This document shows, piece by piece, positions 28,152 to 37,097 of a stretch of DNA of 64,000 bases. Source of the DNA: Pseudomonadota bacterium (GTDB lineage: Bacteria > Pseudomonadota > Gammaproteobacteria > Burkholderiales > Burkholderiaceae_C). Location of the stretch: assembly GCA_029780695.1 (NCBI GenBank), contig JAKOYD010000120.1, positions 1 through 64,000 on the forward strand. The letters are read 5' to 3'. The notes beneath the pieces are model-generated. The model saw only the letters and a program-made list of their open reading frames with translations. It ran no database searches and was not told the DNA's origin. The position numbers were made by a program, and so were the translations under genes. Position 1 is the stretch's first letter, and each line of letters begins with the position of its first letter.

Positions 28152-28265
28152 TCCCCCCCTAAGTCGGCCTTCGGCCACCTTCCCCCCAGGGGGACGCCGC
28201 TGGTCGCCGGGGGAACCCCGGCTCGCGCGGCCGCTTGCGTGGCCTGCGCCGCGGCCTTTTGATTC
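28149..28265 (+). repeat. Family B stop-codon-abutting repeat, copy 1 (trkA)
   Basis: The trkA stop TGA runs into TCCCCCCC, TAAGTC, GGCCTTCGGCC hairpin, CCTTCCCCCCAGGGGGAC, then GTGGCCTGCGCCGCGGCC and TTTTGAT. The modules and their order match the copies after corA, lptE and exbB. Confidence 0.7.
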
Positions 28266-28520
28266 GAGCGCCAGGCCGAGCGCAGCGATGGCCCGAGAGG
28301 ATTTCAACTCCCCTCTGGCCGTGCCGAGAAGCGCAGGGCGTGGGGCGGGCGCGGCAGCGCAGCATGCCGCGCTTTGTGCTCTGACTCGCTGCGGCTGTCT
28401 GAGCGGAGCGCTGAAAGCACGAAGCGAGTTCGGCAGCGCCGCCCCATGCCCGAGCATCGCAGGTTGCCCCGAAGGGGACACGGCCAGTGGGGCCGCCTTT
28501 CTTTTGCCTACTTTTCTTTG
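28266..28520. repeat. GC-rich non-coding repeat region interrupted by the IS
   Basis: About 255 bp with no convincing gene. It contains TGCCCCGAAGGGGACA and CTTTCTTTTGCCTACTTTTCTTTG, which continues after the IS as GCGAGACAAAGAAAGT. Before insertion these formed the palindrome ACTTTTCTTTG-GCGAGA-CAAAGAAAGT. An 80-codon open frame (28288-28530) runs into the IS end and looks spurious. Confidence 0.5.
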
Positions 28521-29675
28521 GAGGGTGTAGAAGAAATAAACTGTAGCCATCTTCTCCCCCGTGACGAGGCAAGTGCAGATGGCCAAGACAGGACGCCCGC
28601 CGAGCATTCATCCGAGGCGGTACGAAGCCTTGCGCAAGCTGGTGCAAGCGCACCCGCAGGCCACCCTGCCCGAGTTGGCGCAGGCCTGGGCCGAATGGAC
28701 CGGCTGCGATGCACCCAGCACCGTCACCCTGGCCAAAACCCTGCGCCTGGCCGGGTTGCAGCGCCAGCGACCGCCCCAACGCACGCCAGCACGCGCGGTG
28801 CGCCAGCGCTATGGCTACACCGAGCGCCATCGCGCTGGGCCCGCCCACGGCGCGCTCACCGATGCCGAATGGGCGCTGGCAAGCGATCTGTTCGAGCAGC
28901 CAGCGGGCGCGCGAGGCCGTCCTGCCGTGCACGATCGCCGCGCCATGGTCGAGGCCTGCTGCTACATCCTGCGCACGGGTGCCTCCTGGCGCAGCCTGCC
29001 TGCGGGCATTTACCCGCCCTGGCCGTCGGTGCAAAAGGCCTTTGTGCTGTGGGCGCGCGATGGTCGCTTCGACCAGTTGCAGCAACGCCTGCGCCAGCAG
29101 TGGCGAGTGCGCATCGAGCGGGCAGCGCAACCCAGCGAGGCGGTCATCGACTCGCAGTCGACACGCGGCAGCGCCCAGGGCGGGGCGCTGGACTTCGATG
29201 CGGGCAAGAAGGTCAAGGGCCGCAAGCGCCATCTGGTGGTCGACACCTTGGGGCTGTTGCTGGCGGTGGTGATCACCAGCGCGGCCGTGCCCGACCGCGC
29301 AGCGGCCGCGCAGGCGGTGCGCCAAACCTGTGCGCGGACCTCGCATTCGATCACGACGCTGTGGGCCGACAGTGCCTATGCGGGGCAGTGCGCGCAGGAC
29401 ATCGAGCAGCGCACCCAGGTGCGGGTAAACATCGTGCGTGCCAGCACCCGCGCGCGCTGGGACGATGCCCAGCACAGCCTGTGGCCCGAGCAGGTGCCAG
29501 TCACCATGCCAGCCAGGCGCTGGGTGGTCGAGCGCACGCATGCCTGGCTGGAGCGCCACCGCAGGCTGGTGATGCACCACGAGCGAAAGCCCATCTACGC
29601 CAGTGCATGGGTATGGCTGGCGCAGGCACGCATGCTGCTGAGACGGTTAGCGTAGTTTATTTATTCGACACCTTC
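28521..29675 (+). mobile_element. IS5-family insertion sequence, intact (1155 bp)
   Basis: Terminal inverted repeats at 28521-28542 (GAGGGTGTAGAAGAAATAAA...) and 29654-29675 match at 19 of 22 positions. They are flanked by a 3-bp direct repeat TTG (28518-28520 and 29676-29678), interpreted as the target duplication. One transposase gene fills the element and its stop codon runs 2 bp into the right repeat. Intact ends and reading frame suggest a recent insertion. The target was the centre of a palindromic repeat downstream of trkA. Confidence 0.9.
28579..29655 (+). CDS. IS5-family DDE transposase with extra N-terminal HTH
   Basis: 358 aa from the ATG at 28579; a GTG at 28561 would add 6 residues. 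Residues about 1-85 form a helical, helix-turn-helix-like segment (HPQATLPELAQAWAEWTG, PSTVTLAKTLRLAGLQRQRP) of the kind seen in IS630 transposases. Next comes the IS5-type insertion domain (LTDAEWALASDLFEQP, ILRTGASWRSLPAGI). The catalytic DDE residues are in VIDSQSTRGSAQGG, LWADSAYAGQ and WVVERTHAWLERHRR, with the GKKVKGRKRHLVVDTLG motif between. All three acidic residues are present. Confidence 0.92.
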   Translation: MAKTGRPPSIHPRRYEALRKLVQAHPQATLPELAQAWAEWTGCDAPSTVTLAKTLRLAGLQRQRPPQRTPARAVRQRYGYTERHRAGPAHGALTDAEWALASDLFEQPAGARGRPAVHDRRAMVEACCYILRTGASWRSLPAGIYPPWPSVQKAFVLWARDGRFDQLQQRLRQQWRVRIERAAQPSEAVIDSQSTRGSAQGGALDFDAGKKVKGRKRHLVVDTLGLLLAVVITSAAVPDRAAAAQAVRQTCARTSHSITTLWADSAYAGQCAQDIEQRTQVRVNIVRASTRARWDDAQHSLWPEQVPVTMPARRWVVERTHAWLERHRRLVMHHERKPIYASAWVWLAQARMLLRRLA

Positions 29676-29768
29676 TTGGCGAGACAAAGAAAGTGACTGC
29701 GCCACCGGGCGCACATCCCGGCCGACAGCGCATCCAGCCAACGTGATTCAAGCGCTAAGGAACAGCCC
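29676..29768. other. Short non-coding gap after the IS
   Basis: Begins with the right copy of the TTG duplication and the second arm of the interrupted palindrome (CAAAGAAAGT). No gene or terminator is seen before the proA stop. Confidence 0.5.
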
Positions 29769-31091
29769 TCAGCCCCGCACTTCCCCCTCCCCCATCACCA
29801 CCCACTTCAACGACGTCAACCCCTCGATCCCCACCGGCCCGCGCGCATGAAACTTGTCCGTGCTGATGCCGATTTCCGCACCCAGCCCGTATTCAAAGCC
29901 GTCGGCAAAGCGCGTGCTGGCGTTGACCATGACGCTGGCCGAATCGACCTCGCGCAGAAAGCGTTGCGCATGCACGTGGTCGGTGGTCAAAATGGCGTCG
30001 GTGTGGTGGCTCGAATAGCGGTTGATGTGCGCGATGGCTTCATCGACACCGGCCACGACCTTGATGCTGATGATGGGCGCCAGGTATTCCTCGTACCAGT
30101 CCGACTCCTGCGCCGGCATCAGCAATGCTTCTGTTTTTATAGCTGCCCGCGCTTGCTGGTCCAGCGCAGGCGCGGCTTTTTCCTTCAATATCTGCAGTGC
30201 CTCGTCATCGCACCGCATCTGCACGCCCTTGGCGGCAAACACCGCGCCGATGCGCGGCAGGAACGCATCGGCCACGCCGCGCGCCACCAGCAGGCTTTCG
30301 GTGGCGTTGCAGGGGCTGTACTTCTGCGTCTTGGCGTTGTCGGTCACGCGCACGGCCAGCTCGACGTCGCACGGGTCGTCCACGTAGGTGTGGCAGTTGC
30401 CGTCCAGGTGCTTGATGACGGGCACCTTGGCGTCGGCACTGATGCGCTCGATCAGGCCCTTACCGCCGCGCGGGATGATCACGTCGACATAGTCCGGCAT
30501 GGCAATGAGGTGGCCCACCGCCGCGCGGTCGGTGTTGGGCACCAGTTGCACGGCATCGCGCGGCAGGCCGGCTGATTCCAGCGCCTGGCGCACCAGTGCC
30601 GCCAGCGCCTTGTTCGACTCGATGGCCTCGCTGCCGCCACGCAGGATGCAGGCGTTGCCGCTCTTGATGCTGAGGCTGGCCGCTTCGATGGTGACGTTGG
30701 GCCGGCTTTCGTAGATCATGCCGAACACGCCGATCGGCACGCGCATCTGCCCCACGCGGATCCCACTCGGCTGCTGCTTCAGGCCGACGATGTCGCCGAT
30801 CACGTCGGGCATGGCCGCCAGCTGCTCGCAGCCTTCGGCGCAGGTTTCGATGATTTTGGGCGTCAGCTTCAGGCGGTCGACCATGGGCTCGGCCAGGCCA
30901 GCCTGGCGCGCGCGCGCCAAATCGTCCTGATTGGGCGCTTGCAGCGCCTGCACGTTGGCGCGCAGCAGGCGTGCCAGCTCGCGCAGCGCCGCGTTGCGCG
31001 CGGCCGTGCCGGCGCGCGCCATGGCGCGCGACGCCTGGCGGGCCTGCAGGCCGATCAGCTGCATAGTCTCGGCGATGTGGGATGCGTTCAT
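29769..31091 (-). CDS. proA: Gamma-glutamyl phosphate reductase with an in-frame repeat insertion
   Basis: 440 aa, slightly longer than most ProA (about 415-425). It reduces gamma-glutamyl phosphate to glutamate semialdehyde with NADPH in proline synthesis. Signatures: [44 protein letters not shown], and the catalytic-Cys region [14 protein letters not shown] family A repeat (30127-30183) is read in frame as about 20 Ala-rich residues ([20 protein letters not shown]) between the region around DDEALQILK and [12 protein letters not shown]; other ProA proteins are shorter here as I recall. The rest is intact, so the insert is presumably tolerated in a surface loop. It follows holA in the leuS-lptE-holA-proA run. 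Confidence 0.93.
   Translation of the reverse strand: MNASHIAETMQLIGLQARQASRAMARAGTAARNAALRELARLLRANVQALQAPNQDDLARARQAGLAEPMVDRLKLTPKIIETCAEGCEQLAAMPDVIGDIVGLKQQPSGIRVGQMRVPIGVFGMIYESRPNVTIEAASLSIKSGNACILRGGSEAIESNKALAALVRQALESAGLPRDAVQLVPNTDRAAVGHLIAMPDYVDVIIPRGGKGLIERISADAKVPVIKHLDGNCHTYVDDPCDVELAVRVTDNAKTQKYSPCNATESLLVARGVADAFLPRIGAVFAAKGVQMRCDDEALQILKEKAAPALDQQARAAIKTEALLMPAQESDWYEEYLAPIISIKVVAGVDEAIAHINRYSSHHTDAILTTDHVHAQRFLREVDSASVMVNASTRFADGFEYGLGAEIGISTDKFHARGPVGIEGLTSLKWVVMGEGEVRG
30127..30183 (+). repeat. Family A repeat inside proA, read in frame
   Basis: GCTTCTGTTTTTATAGCTG, then CCGCGCTTGCTGGTCCAGCGCAGGCGCGG and CTTTTT. This is the normal family A architecture, in the middle of proA and antisense to it, without breaking the frame. 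Confidence 0.85.
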
Positions 31092-31167
31092 GGGCCGATT
31101 TTCCCAAAAAACGGCATCACCGGCAGGTCGCGGCGCCTTCATCGGCCGCACCCCTGGAGTCACCGCG

Positions 31168-32238
31168 TCAGCGACCGCGCGGCGCCACGCCCGCGCCGCA
31201 GGCGCCGCACAGGCTCTGCGCCAGGCGGTGCAGCGCCTGCCAGGGCTCGTGCGGCCAGCCGGGGTGCTTCAGCCCCTTGACGATGCCGTCCACCAGATGC
31301 GCGGCGTGCAGCAGGTTGGCCAGCTGCACGTCGGTCATGCGCGGCAGCACGCGTTCAAACAGCCGCTCGCGCACGCCCCAGATGCGTTGTTCGCGCAGCG
31401 CCATGGGCAGCGGCCGGCCGTCGGCGATGGCGTCTTTCACCCGCTTCAGGGCGCGAATGTCCTCGGCCAGCGTGTAGTGCACCAGCACTTCGGGCTCGCC
31501 CTCGGCGTGCAGCCCGTCCAGCATGCGCTGCACGCGGGCGCGCTGGCCGCCCAGCACGGCTTCGGACAGCTTGAAGACGTCGTAGCGCGCCACGTTCAGC
31601 ACCGCCGCCTCGATCTGCTCCTGGCTCAGTTCGCCGGCCGGGTACAGCAGCGCCAGCTTGCTGATTTCCTGGTGCGCCGCCAGCAGGTTGCCCTCGACCC
31701 GGTCGGCGAAAAAGGTCAGCGCGCGCTGGCCGGCGTCGCCCGGCTGCACGCGCTGGCCCTGCGCGGCCAGCCGCTGCGCGATCCACTGTGGCAGCGCCGC
31801 GCGTTCGATGCCGTCGATCTGCACCGTGGCGCCGGCGCCGTCCAGCGCGGTGAACCACGCGCCGTTGCGGGTCTGCTTGTCCAGCCGCGGCAGCAGCACC
31901 AGCGTCAGAGTGCTGTCGTTGCCGGCCACGCTGTCGGCCAGCTGCTGCAGCGCCGCGCTGCCGTCCTTGCCCGGCTTGCCGGACGGAATGCGCACCTCGA
32001 CGATCTGCTTGTCCGCGAACAGACTCAGCGACTGGCCGGCCGCCAGCACCGCGCTCCAGTCGAAGTGCGCGCCCGCCACGGTGTACACCGTGCGCTCGGT
32101 GTAGCCCTGTGCGCGCGCGGCCGCGCGAATGGCGTCGGCCGCCTCCTGCTGCAGCAGCGGCTCGTCGCCGTGCAGCGTGTACAGCGGGCGCAGGCCTTTC
32201 TGCAGGTGGGCGGAGAGTTGGGTGGCGGCGAGTTGCAT
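31168..32238 (-). CDS. holA: DNA polymerase III delta subunit
   Basis: 356 aa. This clamp-loader subunit opens the beta clamp. N-terminal AAA+-like module: [21 protein letters not shown], then [38 protein letters not shown]; the middle domain has [20 protein letters not shown] and the C-terminal collar [14 protein letters not shown]. It sits between lptE and proA as in other Burkholderiales. The ATG at 32238 gives [12 protein letters not shown]. Confidence 0.9.
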   Translation of the reverse strand: MQLAATQLSAHLQKGLRPLYTLHGDEPLLQQEAADAIRAAARAQGYTERTVYTVAGAHFDWSAVLAAGQSLSLFADKQIVEVRIPSGKPGKDGSAALQQLADSVAGNDSTLTLVLLPRLDKQTRNGAWFTALDGAGATVQIDGIERAALPQWIAQRLAAQGQRVQPGDAGQRALTFFADRVEGNLLAAHQEISKLALLYPAGELSQEQIEAAVLNVARYDVFKLSEAVLGGQRARVQRMLDGLHAEGEPEVLVHYTLAEDIRALKRVKDAIADGRPLPMALREQRIWGVRERLFERVLPRMTDVQLANLLHAAHLVDGIVKGLKHPGWPHEPWQALHRLAQSLCGACGAGVAPRGR

Positions 32239-32265
32239 GGTTCAGTCGATCAGCACGCGCCGCCG

Positions 32266-32423
32266 GCCCTCACCCCAACCCTCTCCCAGAGGGAGAGGGA
32301 GCAAGCCCCACGCGCCCGCGCAGCGCGGCGCCCTTCGCGGGCACCCGCGGAACGGGCTTGGCCCGGCCGCTGGGTGCGTCCCCCTGGGGGGAAGGCGGCC
32401 GAAGGCCGACTCAGGGGGGGTCA
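32266..32423 (-). repeat. Family B stop-codon-abutting repeat, copy 2 (lptE)
   Basis: On the minus strand the lptE stop TGA continues CCCCCCCTGAGTC, GGCCTTCGGCC, CCTTCCCCCCAGGGGGAC, GCGGCCGGGCCAAGCCCGTTC. It ends in the common bacterial intergenic string CCCTCACCCCAACCCTCTCC (plus strand, 32266 onward). It fills the lptE-holA gap, inside what is otherwise an operon. Confidence 0.7.
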
Positions 32424-32963
32424 TGTTTTTACAGTGGCCAGACGCCGCAACACCTGCTGCACCACGTCGCTCTGCATGTTCTGGTAGAGCATCAGCGCTT
32501 CCTGCTCCTTCGACAGCGCGGCCGATTCGCTGTAGCTCTGGTCGATCTGGCGCATGATCTCGGTGCTGGGCAGCAGCTCGCGCCCGTCCGGCGTGCGCAG
32601 CCGAAAGCGGAAGCGGATGCGCAGCTGCACCTCGCGCACTTCGCCGGTGCCGGTGATGCTGACGACGACGCGGTCACGCACTTCGCCCGTGCTTTCCAGC
32701 ACCACGTCGGCCTGGGCGGCCTGCGTGGCGTCGGTCAGCACCTTCAGGCGCCCCGTGCCTTCCAGCTGGCGCCGCAGTTCGATGGCCAGCGCCGACGTGG
32801 TCGGCATCGCCAGCAGAATGGTCTTGAAGGCGAATTCAGGCGCCTTGCGCAGCTGAAAGCCGCAGCCCGCCAGCAGCGCCGCGCCGCACGCGGCCGCGCC
32901 CGCCGCCAGCACGCGCCGCCGCTCGGGGACGGTGGCGTCGAAAAGATCGGGGCGGCGCGCCAT
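32421..32963 (-). CDS. lptE: LPS-assembly lipoprotein LptE
   Basis: 180 aa. An N-terminal positively charged region and signal lead to lipobox ALLAGC, then GFQLRKAPEFAFKTI, typical of LptE, the outer-membrane lipoprotein that plugs LptD and delivers lipopolysaccharide to the surface. Basic residues precede the signal helix, which may make it Tat-like. The ATG at 32963 follows the leuS stop after 2 nt, so coupling is likely; a TTG at 32969 is also in frame. The stop codon is part of the family B repeat boundary. Confidence 0.87.
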   Translation of the reverse strand: MARRPDLFDATVPERRRVLAAGAAACGAALLAGCGFQLRKAPEFAFKTILLAMPTTSALAIELRRQLEGTGRLKVLTDATQAAQADVVLESTGEVRDRVVVSITGTGEVREVQLRIRFRFRLRTPDGRELLPSTEIMRQIDQSYSESAALSKEQEALMLYQNMQSDVVQQVLRRLATVKT

Positions 32964-32965
32964 GC

Positions 32966-35659
32966 TCAACCCGTGACCACGTTGACCAGCCGGCCCGGCA
33001 CCACGATCACGCGCTTGATGGCCTGCCCGCCGCCGTGCCTGGCAAAGGCTTCGCTGGCCAGCGCGATGCGCTCAATCTCGTCCTTGCTGGCGCTGGCCGG
33101 CACCACGACGGCGCCGCGCAGCTTGCCGTTGACCTGCAGCATCAGCTCGACTTCGTCCTGCTTCAGCGCCTCGGGGTCGACGCGCGGCCACGGCGCGTCG
33201 AGCAGTTCGCCCTGCACGGCGGCAAAGCCCAGCCCGTGCCACAGCGCGTGCGCGATGTGCGGCGTGACCGGCGACAGCACGCGCACCAGCTTCGAAAAGC
33301 CCTCGGCCAGCGCCGCCTTGTCGCCCGGCGAGCCGTCGGGCTGGAAGGCCTCCAGCGCGTTCAGCAGCTTCATCGCGCCCGACACCACGGTGTTGTACTG
33401 CAGCCGCTGGTAGTCGTAGTCGATCTGCCCCAGCACGCTGTGCACTTCGTGCCGCAAGGCCTTGGCGTTCTTGCTGAATTCGATGCCATTCTGGGCTGCA
33501 GCGCTGGCCAGTATTGCGCTGGCAGCTGCGTTTTCAATAGCATTCAGCTTGACGCCGAAGTTCCACACGCGGCGCAGGAAGCGGTAGCTGCCTTCGACGG
33601 CGGCGTCATTCCACTCCAGCGTCAGCTCGGGCGGCGACGTGAACATGGTGTACAGGCGCGCGGTGTCGGCGCCGTACTTCTCGATCAGCTCCTGCGGGTC
33701 GACGCCGTTGTTCTTGGACTTGGACATGGTGCCCACGCCCTCGTAGTCGATGGCGGTGCCCGCGGGCAGGTGGCCCACGTCCTTGGTGAGACGCGCGCCC
33801 ACCTGCTTGCCGTCGGCGTCGAACACCGGCTCGACATCGGCCGGCCAGAAGTATTCGATGCCGCCGCGTTCGTTGCGGCGGCTGTAGATGTGGTTGAGCA
33901 CCATGCCCTGCGTCAGCAGCTTGGTGAAGGGCTCGTCGATCTGCACCAGGCCCAGGTCGCGCATCACCTTGGTCCAGAAGCGGGCGTACAGCAGGTGCAG
34001 GATGGCGTGCTCGATGCCGCCGATGTACTGGTCCATCGGCATCCAGTACTGCGTGCCGCCAGCCACCATCGCCTGCGCGTTGGTGGGGTCGCAGTAGCGC
34101 ATGAAGTACCACGATGAATCGATGAAGGTGTCCATCGTGTCCGTCTCGCGCCACGCCGGCTGGCCGCAGCAGGGGCAGGCGACGTTCAGGAACGCCTCGC
34201 ACTTGTTCAGCGGGTTGCCGCTGCCGTCGGGCACCAAGTCCTGTGGCAGCACCACGGGCAGGTCCTTTTCGGGCACCGGCACCGTGCCACAGGCGTCGCA
34301 GTGGATCATGGGGATCGGCGTGCCCCAGTAGCGCTGGCGGCTGATGCCCCAGTCGCGCAGGCGCCAGGTGACCTTCTTGTCGCCCAGCCCCTTGTCGTGC
34401 AGCGCCTGGGCCACGGCGTCCACCGCGTCCTGGTAGCCCAGGCCGCTGAAGTTGTCGGAATTGATGGTGACGCCGTTCTGCTTGTCGGCGTACCAGTCCT
34501 GCCAGCGGGTGAAGTCGTATTCCTCGCCGTCGACCTGCACCACCTGCTCGATCGGCAGGCCGTACTTCAGCGCGAAGGCGAAGTCGCGTTCGTCGTGCGC
34601 GGGCACGCCCATCACGGCGCCGTCGCCGTAGCCCATCAGCACGTAGTTGCCGACCCACAGCGGCACGGCCTCGCCGGTGATCGGGTGCGTGACGTGCAGG
34701 CCGGTGGGCATGCCCTCCTTGTCGCGCGCGGCCAGCTCGGCCTCGGTGGTGCCGCCTTGGCGGCATTTCTCGATGAAGGCGGCCAGCGCGGGGTTGGATT
34801 CGGCCGCGCGCGCGGCCAGCGGGTGCTCTGGCGCGACGGCGCAGAAGGTGACGCCCATGATGGTGTCGGCGCGCGTGGTGAAGACGTACATGCGCCCGTC
34901 GCCGATCAGCGCGCCATCGTCACTGCGGATGTCGTGCGGGAAGGCAAAGCGCACGCCTTCGCTCTTGCCGATCCAGTTTTCCTGCATCAGGCGCACGCGC
35001 TCGGGCCAGCCGTCGAGCGTGGCCTTGGGGTTGCCGATCTGCACGTGGTCGAGCAGCTCCTGCGCGTAGTCGGTGATCTTCAGGTAGTAGCCGGGGATTT
35101 CCTTCTTTTCGACCAGCGCGCCGGTGCGCCAGCCGCGGCCGTCGATGACCTGCTCGTTGGCCAGCACGGTCATGTCCACCGGGTCCCAGTTGACGACCTG
35201 GGTTTTGCGGTAGGCGATGCCTTTTTCCAGCATCTTCAAAAACAGCCACTGGTTCCACTTGTAGTAGCTGGCGTCGCAGGTGGCGACTTCGCGGCTCCAG
35301 TCGATGCCCAGGCCCATCGACTGCATCTGGCCCTTCATGTAGGCGATGTTGTCGTAGGTCCACTGCGCGGGCGGCACGCCGTTTTTCAGCGCGGCGTTCT
35401 CGGCCGGCAGGCCGAAGGCGTCCCAGCCCATGGGCATCAGGACGTTGAAACCCTTCATGCGCAGCTGGCGCGCCAGCATGTCGTTGATGGTGTAGTTGCG
35501 CACATGGCCCATGTGCAGCTTGCCGCTGGGATAGGGCAGCATGGAACAGGCGTAGTACTTGGGCTTGGACGCGTCTTCCGTCACGCGGTAGGCGTCGCGC
35601 TCGCGCCAGTGCGCCTGGGCGGCCCGTTCAACGTCCTGATGATTGTATTTCTCTTGCAT
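32966..35659 (-). CDS. leuS: Leucyl-tRNA synthetase with an in-frame repeat insertion
   Basis: 897 aa against about 860-880 in most bacteria. Class I synthetase: HIGH-type motif in [19 protein letters not shown], editing domain with the [12 protein letters not shown] region, and KMSKS motif as [13 protein letters not shown]. In the anticodon-binding domain a family A repeat (33488-33545) encodes about 20 small residues ([20 protein letters not shown]) between [10 protein letters not shown] and [14 protein letters not shown], where relatives have shorter loops. All catalytic motifs are intact. It is followed closely by lptE. The start at 35659 gives [18 protein letters not shown]. Confidence 0.95.
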   Translation of the reverse strand: MQEKYNHQDVERAAQAHWRERDAYRVTEDASKPKYYACSMLPYPSGKLHMGHVRNYTINDMLARQLRMKGFNVLMPMGWDAFGLPAENAALKNGVPPAQWTYDNIAYMKGQMQSMGLGIDWSREVATCDASYYKWNQWLFLKMLEKGIAYRKTQVVNWDPVDMTVLANEQVIDGRGWRTGALVEKKEIPGYYLKITDYAQELLDHVQIGNPKATLDGWPERVRLMQENWIGKSEGVRFAFPHDIRSDDGALIGDGRMYVFTTRADTIMGVTFCAVAPEHPLAARAAESNPALAAFIEKCRQGGTTEAELAARDKEGMPTGLHVTHPITGEAVPLWVGNYVLMGYGDGAVMGVPAHDERDFAFALKYGLPIEQVVQVDGEEYDFTRWQDWYADKQNGVTINSDNFSGLGYQDAVDAVAQALHDKGLGDKKVTWRLRDWGISRQRYWGTPIPMIHCDACGTVPVPEKDLPVVLPQDLVPDGSGNPLNKCEAFLNVACPCCGQPAWRETDTMDTFIDSSWYFMRYCDPTNAQAMVAGGTQYWMPMDQYIGGIEHAILHLLYARFWTKVMRDLGLVQIDEPFTKLLTQGMVLNHIYSRRNERGGIEYFWPADVEPVFDADGKQVGARLTKDVGHLPAGTAIDYEGVGTMSKSKNNGVDPQELIEKYGADTARLYTMFTSPPELTLEWNDAAVEGSYRFLRRVWNFGVKLNAIENAAASAILASAAAQNGIEFSKNAKALRHEVHSVLGQIDYDYQRLQYNTVVSGAMKLLNALEAFQPDGSPGDKAALAEGFSKLVRVLSPVTPHIAHALWHGLGFAAVQGELLDAPWPRVDPEALKQDEVELMLQVNGKLRGAVVVPASASKDEIERIALASEAFARHGGGQAIKRVIVVPGRLVNVVTG
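33488..33545 (-). repeat. Family A repeat inside leuS, read in frame
   Basis: Minus strand: TGCTATTGAAAACGCAGCTG, then CCAGCGCAATACTGGCCAGCGCTG. It has the family layout but is more diverged in the stem and lies in the opposite relative orientation to the proA copy; the leuS frame stays open. Confidence 0.7.
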
Positions 35660-35712
35660 GGGCAAATTGTAGGCGCGCGCGCCGCGGTCACCGCGCACCG
35701 GGCGCGCGGCGA

Positions 35713-35766
35713 TTTACTATGTTTTTGGTAGCTGCTGGCGCCGGCGCAATCAGCGCAGGCGGCCAA
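35713..35766 (+). repeat. Family A palindromic repeat, copy between exbD and leuS
   Basis: TTACTATGTTTTTGGTAGCTG, then CTGGCGCCGGCGCAATCAGCGCAGGCGGCC. It lies upstream of leuS and 25 bp after the exbD stop. Confidence 0.65.
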
Positions 35767-35790
35767 GTTGACGCCCCGATGGGCGCATGA

Positions 35791-36255
35791 TCATTGCGAC
35801 GCCGCGGGCGCGGGCGGCTGCGCGCCAGGGGTGGCCGGCGTGGCGGGCGCGTCGGCCACGAAGCCGATGCGGTTCAGCCCCGCCTTCTGGGCCTCGCCCA
35901 TCACCTCGACCACGCGGCCATACGGCACGCCTTGGTCGGCGCGCAGTTGCACCTCGGTCTCGGGGTTGGCGCGGGCGGCGGCCTGCAGGGCGACGGACAG
36001 CTCGGGCTGCTTCACCGGCCGGTCGTTGAAAAAGGCTTGCCCGTCCCGGTTGACCGCCACGGTCACGAACTTGGGCGGATCGCCCGGCTTGGCGGCGTCG
36101 GTCTTGGGCAGGTCCAGCCGGATCGAGCTGGCCAGCAGCGGCGCCGTGATGATGAAGATCACCAGCAGCACCAGCATCACGTCGACCAGCGGCGTGACGT
36201 TGATGTCGCTCATGGGCTCGCTGCCCTTGGTGCGTTCGAGTCGTCCAAATGCCAT
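35791..36255 (-). CDS. exbD: ExbD/TolR-family biopolymer transport protein
   Basis: 154 aa. Short N-terminal cytoplasmic part, one transmembrane helix with the functional Asp (NVTPLVDVMLVLLVIFII, Asp at about residue 25), then a periplasmic domain (LDLPKTDAAKPGDPPKFVTV..., YGRVVEVMGEAQKAG). With ExbB it uses the proton gradient to energise TonB-type or Tol-type outer-membrane processes; no tonB or tolA is adjacent, so ExbD and TolR cannot be separated by context. A Pro-Ala-rich tail ends the protein. A family B repeat separates it from exbB. Confidence 0.85.
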   Translation of the reverse strand: MAFGRLERTKGSEPMSDINVTPLVDVMLVLLVIFIITAPLLASSIRLDLPKTDAAKPGDPPKFVTVAVNRDGQAFFNDRPVKQPELSVALQAAARANPETEVQLRADQGVPYGRVVEVMGEAQKAGLNRIGFVADAPATPATPGAQPPAPAASQ

Positions 36256-36261
36256 GTCAGT

Positions 36262-36401
36262 ACCTCACGCATTCGCGCAGCAGAATGCTCCAGTGGCCGC
36301 GGAGCAGGCCATTCGGGAAGCGCCGTGGCCGGACCTGTGCCGGTCAGGGGCGCTGTCCCCCCCTCGCATGGAGGTAGGCGCGAAGCGACTCAGGGGGGTC
36401 A
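36262..36401 (-). repeat. Family B stop-codon-abutting repeat, copy 3 (exbB)
   Basis: On the minus strand the exbB stop TGA continues CCCCCCTGAGTCG, CTTCGCGCC, CCATGCGAGGGGGGGACAGC and later TGGCCTGCTCCGCGGCC with TTCTGCTGCG. The last two modules match the corA copy. It fills the exbB-exbD gap. Confidence 0.65.
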
Positions 36402-37031
36402 CTTCAAGAATTCGCGCAAGTCGCGCGCAAAGCCTTCCAGCTCCGCCTCGATGCGGCAGATGATGCGGCCGAACCAGTTGTAAGCCAGCACGGCCGGAAT
36501 GGCTACCGCCAGGCCGGCGGCGGTCATGATCAGCGCCTCGCCCACCGGGCCGGCCACCTTTTCGATGCTCATCTGGCCCGAGCCGGCGATGCTGGTCAGC
36601 GCGTGGTAGATGCCCCACACCGTGCCCAGCAGGCCGACGAAGGGCGCGGTGGAGCCGATGGTGGCCAGCAGCACCTGGCCGAACTGCAGCCGGCCCATGA
36701 TGCCGTGCAGCGCGTCGCGCAGCGCTCGCGTGAGCTGCTGTGCCCGATCGCCAGCGGCCGCCAGCGTGCCGTCGGCCGGCGCCTGCGTGGCCTGCACCAG
36801 CGGCAGCACCAGCTGGCCGCGGTCGAAGCCGCCGATGCGCGTGGCGCCGTCTTGCAGTGTCGGCGCCTGCCAGAAGGCAGCCACGCTGCGCACCACGTCG
36901 CCACCGGCGCGGCGCAGCATCCAGGCCTTCCACAAGATCACCACCCAGCTGGCGATGGACATGAGCAGCAGCAAAATGGCCACGGCCTTGCCAATGGCGT
37001 CGCTCTGCGCGAAAACGTGTTGCAGGTTCAT
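36399..37031 (-). CDS. exbB: ExbB/TolQ-family proton channel protein
   Basis: 210 aa. Three transmembrane segments: near residues 15-40, 100-130 (TIGSTAPFVGLLGTVWGIYH) and 150-175 (EALIMTAAGLAVAIPAVLAYN). The conserved TAPFVGLLGTVWGI and the small-residue TM3 identify MotA/TolQ/ExbB proton channels. It works with the downstream exbD gene in the inner membrane. The start at 37031 gives MNLQHVFAQSDAIGKAV. It follows dapB by 66 bp. Confidence 0.88.
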   Translation of the reverse strand: MNLQHVFAQSDAIGKAVAILLLLMSIASWVVILWKAWMLRRAGGDVVRSVAAFWQAPTLQDGATRIGGFDRGQLVLPLVQATQAPADGTLAAAGDRAQQLTRALRDALHGIMGRLQFGQVLLATIGSTAPFVGLLGTVWGIYHALTSIAGSGQMSIEKVAGPVGEALIMTAAGLAVAIPAVLAYNWFGRIICRIEAELEGFARDLREFLK

Positions 37032-37097
37032 AGGTGGGGATTTTCAGTCACGATGGGGTTGCGCCCGGCGGCCGGTGGTGCCGGGCGGGCGGGGGCG

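Noticed and set aside
28288..28530. 80-codon open frame before the IS (MAREDFNSPLAVPRSAG...)
   Set aside because: Lies in a repeat common between genes of this family, its end runs into the IS terminal repeat, and the composition is not protein-like.
30127..30183. Intron or frameshift in proA
   Set aside because: The frame is continuous through the repeat, and removal would not be needed for translation; an in-frame insertion is simpler.
36256..36398. A small gene between exbB and exbD
   Set aside because: The gap is fully explained by a family B repeat; no start codon with ribosome-binding site and no protein-like composition.
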